A stretch of 30,509 nt of DNA from IMG/VR virus record IMGVR_UViG_3300042332_000451, positions 1-30,509 of that record. The stretch is one strand, 5' to 3'. The DNA comes from a virus. Shown in pieces: positions 26,752 to 30,509 of the stretch (its first letter is position 1; every line of letters begins with the position of its first letter). A model generated the notes under the pieces. That model was given only the letters and a program-made list of their open reading frames with translations. It was not told where the DNA came from and did no database searches. Made by a program: the position numbers and the translations under genes.

Positions 26752-26915
26752 ATATAGAACAGTTTGAACAGGCAATTCAAAATTTATTCCATAAAGCGAA
26801 TGAAGAAGAATTGCCAATTGACTACATCTATGATGTACTACATCGCCAAGCTTTGATTGCTGAAACAATTTTAAAGGTTGGTATTGAAATGGCTTATAAA
26901 GAAAGGTTCAAATAA
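26748..26915 (+). CDS. Hypothetical helical protein, 55 aa
   Basis: ATGA overlap with the preceding gene and a TAATG-type junction with the following one. Product: MNIEQFEQAIQNLFHKANEE, ELPIDYIYDVLHRQALIAET, ILKVGIEMAYKERFK. Same helix pattern as its upstream neighbour without the Gln/Ala tail. Function unknown. Confidence 0.7.
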   Translation: MNIEQFEQAIQNLFHKANEEELPIDYIYDVLHRQALIAETILKVGIEMAYKERFK

Positions 26916-27043
26916 TGCGTTACACTGTAAAATGGAACAACGGCTACTGGAAAGTATTCGACAATGTGCAATACACTGATGTTCAAATGTGCAGTCTACA
27001 GACCGAAGCTAATGCTTTGGCTTTGCGTCTAAACAACCGATAA
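26915..27043 (+). CDS. Small hypothetical protein, 42 aa
   Basis: ATG at 26915 shares its A with the previous stop; last gene before a strong terminator. Product: MRYTVKWNNGYWKVFDNVQY, TDVQMCSLQTEANALALRLN, NR. The form 'VKW-NGYWKVFDN--Y---QMC-L---A-ALA--LN' is like small phage beta-hairpin-helix proteins. The terminator 6 nt after the stop supports that this is a real 3' end of an operon. Confidence 0.7.
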   Translation: MRYTVKWNNGYWKVFDNVQYTDVQMCSLQTEANALALRLNNR

Positions 27044-27049
27044 GCAACT

Positions 27050-27083
27050 GGCTGATATCCTTACGGGTATCAGCCTTATTTTT
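27050..27083 (+). terminator. Strong Rho-independent terminator, plus strand
   Basis: GGCTGATATCC (27050-27060), loop TTAC, GGGTATCAGCC (27065-27075); 11 pairs with one T-G; followed by TTATTTTT. It closes the first plus-arm operon 7.3 kb after its promoter. Confidence 0.93.
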
Positions 27084-27100
27084 CTATCTAAGGAGTCATC

Positions 27101-27271
27101 ATGGAATTGGAAACAGTAATTATGCGTAGTAAAGTATCAAACACATTGTACGATGTAGTTGAAATTGATATGGACGGAGAGATTGTGAATACTATTAAGC
27201 GTTCAGCTACTTTCGAGCAAGCTCAAAATATTTTAGAAAAATTGTTCCCTGAGCTTGGAACAGTGCTATAA
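27101..27271 (+). CDS. Small hypothetical protein, 56 aa
   Basis: SD TAAGGAGTCATC before ATG at 27101, just after the terminator. Product: MELETVIMRSKVSNTLYDVV, EIDMDGEIVNTIKRSATFEQ, AQNILEKLFPELGTVL. Beta strands followed by an amphipathic helix. The stop codon TAA lies inside the TATAAT of the next promoter. No promoter of its own is obvious, so it depends on read-through. Confidence 0.65.
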   Translation: MELETVIMRSKVSNTLYDVVEIDMDGEIVNTIKRSATFEQAQNILEKLFPELGTVL

Positions 27272-27289
27272 TTCAGTCATTGCAACAAC
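27267..27289 (+). promoter_or_regulatory. Promoter with extended -10, plus strand
   Basis: TGC-TATAAT (-10 at 27267-27272) overlapping the preceding stop codon; -35 poor (TTGTTC at 27242-27247, 19 nt). Downstream GTCATTGCAACAAC (27276-27289) is a relative of the GGCTTCAACAAC start element. Confidence 0.65.
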
Positions 27290-27306
27290 ACACAGAAGGA
27301 TACATC

Positions 27307-27450
27307 ATGCAAAGTTCTTACATCCAAAACACCAAAGGCAAGAAAAAACGCTTTGATGACGGTGGATATGAAGAGACTCCAGTTCGCAGCGACAAGAAGA
27401 AAAAGAAAGATTTCAGTAAGCAACGCCAGCAAAAGCGAGGTGAAGAATGA
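27307..27450 (+). CDS. Small highly basic protein, 47 aa
   Basis: SD GAAGGATACATC, ATG at 27307. Product: MQSSYIQNTKGKKKRFDDGG, YEETPVRSDKKKKKDFSKQR, QQKRGEE. About one third Lys/Arg; probably unstructured and nucleic-acid or ribosome binding. Its own promoter sits 35 nt upstream. ATGA overlap with the next gene. Confidence 0.7.
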   Translation: MQSSYIQNTKGKKKRFDDGGYEETPVRSDKKKKKDFSKQRQQKRGEE

Positions 27451-27569
27451 CATTCATCATTAATGTAGCTATTGGTTTTGTCCTTGCTTATAATGGATTA
27501 ACTATCTTTACTTGGGGCTTCTGGATCATTTTGTTTCTACTTTATATTCAGGATATCTATAATGGCTAA
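27447..27569 (+). CDS. Membrane peptide, 40 aa
   Basis: ATGA overlap at the start, 8-nt overlap with the next gene. Product: MTFIINVAIGFVLAYNGLTI, FTWGFWIILFLLYIQDIYNG. Almost fully hydrophobic: one long or two short TM helices. Translational coupling on both sides argues that it is real. Confidence 0.65.
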   Translation: MTFIINVAIGFVLAYNGLTIFTWGFWIILFLLYIQDIYNG

Positions 27570-27783
27570 GAAACAACCAGCAAAAGAGTTTATGTATGGA
27601 GTAGGTTTTTATTGGGAAGGTGATAGTGGAGCCGTAAGTCTTTATACGCAAATTAACGAAGTTTTCTATGGTACAATGAAGCAAGCCAAAAAGTTTCAAG
27701 CTTATTGCCAAAATCGTCCTGATAACAAGGGTGAAGATAAGCGCAACTATAAAATATTTCAACTCGTGGAGATTCCAGAATGA
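27562..27783 (+). CDS. Hypothetical protein, 73 aa
   Basis: AKKQPAKEFMYGVGFYWEGD, GAVSLYTQINEVFYGTMKQA, KKFQAYCQNRPDNKGEDKRN, YKIFQLVEIPE. Contains a strand-strand-helix-strand pattern (YG-GFYW...FYGTM-QAK-F--Y...YKIFQLV), which I cannot assign. ATGA overlap with the hydrolase gene. Confidence 0.7.
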   Translation: MAKKQPAKEFMYGVGFYWEGDSGAVSLYTQINEVFYGTMKQAKKFQAYCQNRPDNKGEDKRNYKIFQLVEIPE

Positions 27784-28331
27784 AAGAACATGTAAAAGAT
27801 TTGCTAAAGCATCTGGTTTATTATGTAGTTTTTCTACTGATAACTACATGTGCAGTTATTGAGTATCAAAATTACTCAATTAACAGACAATCAGAAATTA
27901 TTGAAAATGCTAAATTACAAAAGTTGAAAGCTAAAGAAAAAGATTGTATTAAAGCTGCTCTATGGCATGAGGCTCGTGGAGAGGGTGAGTTTGGAATTAA
28001 AGCTGTTGCCTCTGTGATTGAGAACAGGGTTAACCATCCAGACTATCCTGCAACTTACTGTGAAGTTATTAATCAACGTAAGCAATTTAGCTATACCCTG
28101 TCTGCCAAACCTACTGGTTATTACTTAGATGCATCTATTAAACCAGCTGATCGTGAAGTTTTTAATCAAATTTCAGAGATAGCTGAAAAAATGATAGAAA
28201 AAGAATTTAAACCAGTTATTCCGACCTCTGTTCTATGGTATACTCATGTATCAATTAGAAATTACTGGACAAAAACAAAGGCGGTAGTTGGAAGAATTGG
28301 TAATCATCGTTTTTACAAAGATAAGGAGTAA
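27780..28331 (+). CDS. SleB-type cell wall hydrolase with N-terminal membrane anchor
   Basis: 183 aa. Hydrophobic anchor at about residues 11-26 (HLVYYVVFLLITTCAV), a charged linker, then a Hydrolase_2/SleB domain: ALWHEARGEGEFGIKAVASV (catalytic Glu E64), ENRVNHPDYPATYCEVINQ and QFSYT. The fold cleaves peptidoglycan glycan strands (lytic transglycosylase-like). A membrane anchor without cleavage site could act as signal-anchor-release. It lies in an early-type operon rather than with holin/spanin genes, none of which are seen here. Overlaps the previous gene by 4 nt. Confidence 0.85.
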   Translation: MKEHVKDLLKHLVYYVVFLLITTCAVIEYQNYSINRQSEIIENAKLQKLKAKEKDCIKAALWHEARGEGEFGIKAVASVIENRVNHPDYPATYCEVINQRKQFSYTLSAKPTGYYLDASIKPADREVFNQISEIAEKMIEKEFKPVIPTSVLWYTHVSIRNYWTKTKAVVGRIGNHRFYKDKE

Positions 28332-28335
28332 TTTT

Positions 28336-28671
28336 ATGAAACCACATAAACATGCAACATTCATCAAGGCTTGGGCTGATGGTGCTGAGATTGAATATTA
28401 TAGTAAAGAACTTGGTTGTTGGCAAGAGATCGGTGATCGTTGTACTAGTTGGAATCAATACACTCAATACCGCATCAAACCCAAACCAGTAATCAAAAAG
28501 ATGTACATGCACTACGATAGTATTGAAGGACGAGTACATAATCAAGTTTGGGATGGTATGCAAGTTCCCCAACAGATGTTTTTCACAAATTCTGCTATGT
28601 CTGACCACATTGAATTTACATTCACTGACGGTAAGCTTACATCTGTTAAAATGATGGAAGGCAAAGACTAA
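28336..28671 (+). CDS. Hypothetical protein, paralogue of 21210-21506
   Basis: 111 aa from ATG at 28336 (AAGGAGTAATTTT). HATFIKAWADGAEIEYYSKE, QYTQYRIKPKP, then VHNQVWDGMQ and HIEFTFTDGKLTSVKMM. The domain A-ADG-EI---...--W------Y---QYRIKPK is shared with the 98-aa product of 21210-21506, and the C-terminal F-DGKL-SV-M matches too. Such proteins are frequent in phage early regions. Followed by a strong terminator. Confidence 0.75.
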   Translation: MKPHKHATFIKAWADGAEIEYYSKELGCWQEIGDRCTSWNQYTQYRIKPKPVIKKMYMHYDSIEGRVHNQVWDGMQVPQQMFFTNSAMSDHIEFTFTDGKLTSVKMMEGKD

Positions 28672-28679
28672 CCTTTATT

Positions 28680-28713
28680 TCCCTGTGGGTATATCCTACA
28701 GGGATTTTTTGTT
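28680..28713 (+). terminator. Strong terminator, plus strand, abutting a promoter
   Basis: TCCCTGTGGG... wait-free 10-bp stem (28680-28689 with 28695-28704), loop TATAT, then TTTTTT (28705-28710). The next promoter's -10 (28715-28720) starts 5 nt after the T run. Confidence 0.93.
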
Positions 28714-28714
28714 G

Positions 28715-28735
28715 TATAATTGAGGCTTCAACAAC
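28715..28735 (+). promoter_or_regulatory. Promoter with GGCTTCAACAAC start element
   Basis: TATAAT (28715-28720), TGA, GGCTTCAACAAC (28724-28735), identical spacing to 19702 and 29463. Any -35 falls inside the terminator hairpin and does not resemble consensus. Confidence 0.7.
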
Positions 28736-28745
28736 AGGAGTTATG

Positions 28746-29051
28746 ATGAAGACTTACAAATTCTATGCTGATCCCGGTCACGGATGGTTAGCTGTCAAGA
28801 TTACTGAATTGATGGAACTTGGGATTATTACTCAGATTAGTCCCTACAGCTATATGCTCGGTGGTACTGCTTATCTTGAAGAAGATTGTGATGCAGTTTT
28901 ATTCTGGGAGGCATATAAAGACCATTCTGGTTCATATCCACATCCTGTAATTAAACATACTGATAAACGCAGTCCAATTCGTAGTTATGATGGCTACAAT
29001 CGAAATAAAGCTGTAGATTTTGCTTTGACTAAACTTGGAGAAAAGAAATGA
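28746..29051 (+). CDS. Hypothetical phage protein (PGHGWLAVK type), 101 aa
   Basis: Start at the second of two adjacent ATGs (28746), 5 nt after GGAG; the first at 28743 is too close. KFYADPGHGWLAVKITEL, SPYSYMLGGTAYLEEDCDAV, and SPIRSYDGYN follow a widely distributed phage protein (DPGHGW--V---EL--LGI---IS-YSY--G--VYLEEDCD) of unknown function. Confidence 0.78.
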   Translation: MKTYKFYADPGHGWLAVKITELMELGIITQISPYSYMLGGTAYLEEDCDAVLFWEAYKDHSGSYPHPVIKHTDKRSPIRSYDGYNRNKAVDFALTKLGEKK

Positions 29052-29209
29052 AAGTTTGGATTGGGTATGAATGCCATTACGATTATTGCGATGTTTGGAA
29101 AGGTGCTGTGAAAGTCTTTGATGATGAGGTCAAAGCTTTAATTTGGAAAGAAGATTTTGTAGAAACTGACGTTGAATGGCGTCAATATGAAGAATTTGAG
29201 GTAGAGTAA
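29048..29209 (+). CDS. Small acidic protein, 53 aa
   Basis: ATGA overlap with the gene before and TAATG junction after. Product: MKVWIGYECHYDYCDVWKGA, VKVFDDEVKALIWKEDFVET, DVEWRQYEEFEVE. Very acidic and aromatic, short strand-helix-strand. DNA-mimic-like charge is notable but unproven. Confidence 0.65.
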   Translation: MKVWIGYECHYDYCDVWKGAVKVFDDEVKALIWKEDFVETDVEWRQYEEFEVE

Positions 29210-29472
29210 TGAATAAAAACATGACCTTGATCGATTTGGCAAACTTGCTGAACTACATTCACATGCATCATTCACCATTTGCTGCAGGTTCAGGTCGTAG
29301 AGTAGTTAAGTACGTAGACCCACATATTGATATGCGTGATGGCATGTGCTTTGCTATTACTTTCCGTACATACGGTGGTGAATTCAACTTTTATACAACA
29401 AACGAAGAGCGAGATAACCCTGAAAATTTATTCACTCGTTGTATGCTTTGGTTAAATTCTGATATAATCTAG
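29209..29472 (+). CDS. Hypothetical protein, 87 aa
   Basis: TAATG junction. MTLIDLANLLNYIHMHHSPF, YVDPHIDMRDGMCFAITFRT, YGGEFNFYTTNEERDNPENL. The ending overlaps the next promoter: the last codons GAT ATA ATC TAG contain the -10. I recognise no motif. Confidence 0.7.
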   Translation: MNKNMTLIDLANLLNYIHMHHSPFAAGSGRRVVKYVDPHIDMRDGMCFAITFRTYGGEFNFYTTNEERDNPENLFTRCMLWLNSDII

Positions 29473-29483
29473 GCTTCAACAAC
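29463..29483 (+). promoter_or_regulatory. Promoter with GGCTTCAACAAC start element
   Basis: TGA-TATAAT (29463-29468), CTA, GGCTTCAACAAC (29472-29483). -35 weak (TTGTAT at 29439-29444, 18 nt). The promoter is inside the 3' end of the upstream gene. Confidence 0.72.
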
Positions 29484-29495
29484 TGGAGACACTGT

Positions 29496-29753
29496 ATGAT
29501 GACTATGCGAGAACTTAACATTGGTGAGTTCCAAGAGTGCGACTATGGTAACTATTTCACTTATCGCAAGACCGATAACCTGTGGGCTATTGAGCATGGT
29601 TTCATGCATGAAGTTGACGTAGGAGATTGTCAGGTACGTTTTGCACGAGTGCTTAAAACTGTAGCATATATTTGCACAGATGAAGATGCTCAGTGCAGAC
29701 CAGTATATCAAATCTGGAAAATTAAGAAACATATTATTTATACAAAGGATTAA
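29496..29753 (+). CDS. Hypothetical protein, 85 aa
   Basis: ATG at 29496, 7 nt after GGAG (29485-29488). MRELNIGEFQECDYGNYFTY, RKTDNLWAIEHGFMHEVDVG, VRFARVLKTVAYICTDEDAQ. Beta-rich, with the KTVAYICTDED-----VYQIWKIK end seen in other phage proteins of unknown role. Confidence 0.75.
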   Translation: MMTMRELNIGEFQECDYGNYFTYRKTDNLWAIEHGFMHEVDVGDCQVRFARVLKTVAYICTDEDAQCRPVYQIWKIKKHIIYTKD

Positions 29754-29755
29754 AA

Positions 29756-29851
29756 ATGGTAGCTTTTTTTGCATTCGTAGCTTGTATATTACTTGATGCT
29801 CCTTGGTGGGCATTTGTAATTGGTTATTTATGTATTTTAATTGAAGATTAA
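29756..29851 (+). CDS. Membrane peptide, 31 aa
   Basis: ATG at 29756 after AAGGATTAAAA, 2 nt behind the previous stop. Product: MVAFFAFVACILLDAPWWAF, VIGYLCILIED. Hydrophobic throughout with a central D-A-P-W-W turn. The next SD (AAGGAG) directly follows its stop, consistent with a packed operon. Confidence 0.55.
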   Translation: MVAFFAFVACILLDAPWWAFVIGYLCILIED

Positions 29852-29859
29852 GGAGAAAT

Positions 29860-30192
29860 ATGAGACAACAGATAAAAGTAAGAACTTATGATTTAAGTCT
29901 TTGGGGTTTACTCGATGGAAGATCACCAGAAGAAGTCAAAGCTGAATTAGATCGTATAACTAATGATCACCTTTCTTATATCAGAGAAGGTTGCACTTTA
30001 CGTTTTGATTTGAGCACTGGATATGATAACGATCTAGAACTTTCTTTATTAGTCTTTAGACAAGAAACATATGAAGAATATGCTATACGTAATACTCAAG
30101 AAAATATTGAAAAAGAAAGACTTAAAGCTCAACGATTACAAGCATATTTAACACTAAAAGCTGAATTTGAAGGAGGTAACAATGGCGCATGA
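29860..30192 (+). CDS. Hypothetical phage protein, 110 aa
   Basis: SD TAAGGAGAAAT. RTYDLSLWGLLDGRSPEEVK, LDRITNDHLSYIREGCTLRF, GYDNDLELSLLVFRQETYEE then a helix NTQENIEKERLKAQRLQAYL. The composition L-G-SPEEV-A-L------Y---G--L-F----YD-D-EL-L---R-ET--E is found in many phages (alpha/beta domain plus coiled coil). Overlaps the next gene by 11 nt. Confidence 0.72.
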   Translation: MRQQIKVRTYDLSLWGLLDGRSPEEVKAELDRITNDHLSYIREGCTLRFDLSTGYDNDLELSLLVFRQETYEEYAIRNTQENIEKERLKAQRLQAYLTLKAEFEGGNNGA

Positions 30193-30394
30193 TGCTGGAA
30201 AAGGTGCAAAGCCTCGTCCTTATAGTATTCCACAAGAGGAATATGTAGAACGCTTAGGCACAATCTTCGAAAAGAAACAGCAAACAGAAGTACCTAAATG
30301 TCCTGTTTGTGAAGGTACTATGCACACACAAACCAATTGGCGTTTCTTCTATTGCGACAATGCAGATTGCAGTGGTTCAATTCATAAAAGTTGA
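30182..30394 (+). CDS. Small protein with zinc ribbon, 70 aa
   Basis: ATG at 30182 after GGAGGTAACA (perfect SD). AHDAGKGAKPRPYSIPQEEY, VERLGTIFEKKQQ, KCPVCEGTMH and FYCDNADC: a four-Cys zinc ribbon (C42, C45, then C60 and C65 approximately). The start (HDAGKGAKPRPYS-PQEEY--R---IF) is very common in phage genomes. Function unknown; zinc ribbons often bind nucleic acid. Confidence 0.78.
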   Translation: MAHDAGKGAKPRPYSIPQEEYVERLGTIFEKKQQTEVPKCPVCEGTMHTQTNWRFFYCDNADCSGSIHKS

Positions 30395-30434
30395 CTAGAT
30401 TGAAGGGTTATACGCATGACTCCAAAAAGTTTGC

Positions 30435-30455
30435 TATAATTCTTCCATCGACAAC
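30435..30455 (+). promoter_or_regulatory. Promoter with start element relative
   Basis: TGC-TATAAT (30435-30440), TCT, TCCATCGACAAC (30444-30455; 8 of 12 identical to GGCTTCAACAAC at the same spacing). No good -35. It precedes the last, partial gene. Confidence 0.65.
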
Positions 30456-30471
30456 ACTAATGGAGTTTAAG

Positions 30472-30509
30472 ATGCGTAAGATTCAAGCTGTTTACCGTGG
30501 TGCAACTTC
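30472..30509 (+). CDS. Partial hypothetical protein at right edge
   Basis: ATG at 30472 after GGAGTTTAAG; 12 complete codons are visible: MRKIQAVYRGAT. It continues past the window. Nothing more can be said than that it is the first gene after the 30.44-kb promoter. Confidence 0.6.
   Translation, partial: MRKIQAVYRGAT

Noticed and set aside
1-30509. CRISPR array, insertion sequence or integrase
   Set aside because: No regularly spaced direct repeats other than the 11-12-bp degenerate units at 19.5 kb, and no transposase or recombinase gene was seen; the HTH at the start of the DEDDy exonuclease is not followed by a recombinase domain.
1-30509. T7-type single-subunit RNA polymerase and its promoters
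   Set aside because: No such gene is present in the window and no recurring T7-like 20-nt promoter was seen; all promoters recognised are sigma70-like.

Overview
The window looks like part of the genome of a lytic, tailed dsDNA bacteriophage of a Gram-negative host. Small genes are packed tightly with ATGA or TAATG junctions and near-consensus AGGAG ribosome-binding sites. The replication set is T7-like: family A DNA polymerase with proofreading domain, fused primase-helicase, gp2.5-type ssDNA-binding protein with acidic tail, gp6-type 5'-3' exonuclease and ATP-dependent DNA ligase. Base composition is AT-rich, roughly 38-40% GC by eye. No structural, packaging or integrase gene is present, so this is the early/replication part of the genome. 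I cannot name the host or the phage genus.

Layout. Two divergent arms meet at about 19.5-19.7 kb. Everything from about 19.48 kb leftwards is on the minus strand and everything from about 19.74 kb rightwards is on the plus strand. The 260-bp junction carries promoters for both arms, a 7-bp perfect inverted repeat and a degenerate, C-rich 11-12-bp tandem repeat that could be an origin or operator array.

Minus arm, in transcription order from 19.48 kb: small unknown proteins, a lipoprotein-like SPFH/band-7 protein, small membrane proteins, DNA ligase, an RNA ligase of the DRB0094 (Rnl5) type, primase-helicase, DNA polymerase, a free-standing HNH endonuclease VII-type protein, then a PRPP-synthetase-like gene followed by a NAMPT-like gene. 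That last pair matches the arrangement of phage NAD+ reconstitution pathway 1 or of an NAD salvage pair. Next come a tRNA-Arg(UCU), two aberrant tRNA-like genes, a structured leader with a 16-bp perfect inverted repeat in front of a nucleotidyltransferase-like gene, two tandem paralogues, a tRNA-Met(CAU), the ssDNA-binding protein, a GapR-like protein, the 5'-3' exonuclease, a zinc-less endonuclease VII-like protein, a DEDDy exonuclease and finally the start of a possible MazG-like protein. Sigma70-type promoters are visible at about 19.5, 6.4, 4.7 and 0.4 kb and hairpin terminators at 17.55, 12.39, 3.9, 3.4 and 0.34 kb.

Plus arm: many small early proteins, two zinc-dependent nucleotide deaminases, an RNA-repair-like group (P-loop kinase, Rnl1-type RNA ligase and, four genes later, a calcineurin-type phosphoesterase), ThyX thymidylate synthase, an HU/IHF-like DNA-binding protein and a membrane-anchored SleB-type cell-wall hydrolase. 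At least five promoters share a -10 box followed 3 nt later by GGCTTCAACAAC or a relative of it.

How the genes fit together. The minus arm is DNA replication, recombination and NAD+/nucleotide supply. The plus arm is host take-over, dTMP supply (dCMP deaminase plus ThyX) and probably RNA repair. The tRNAs, two RNA ligases, the kinase and the NAD+ genes together suggest investment in countering defences that cut tRNAs or deplete NAD+; that reading is inference.
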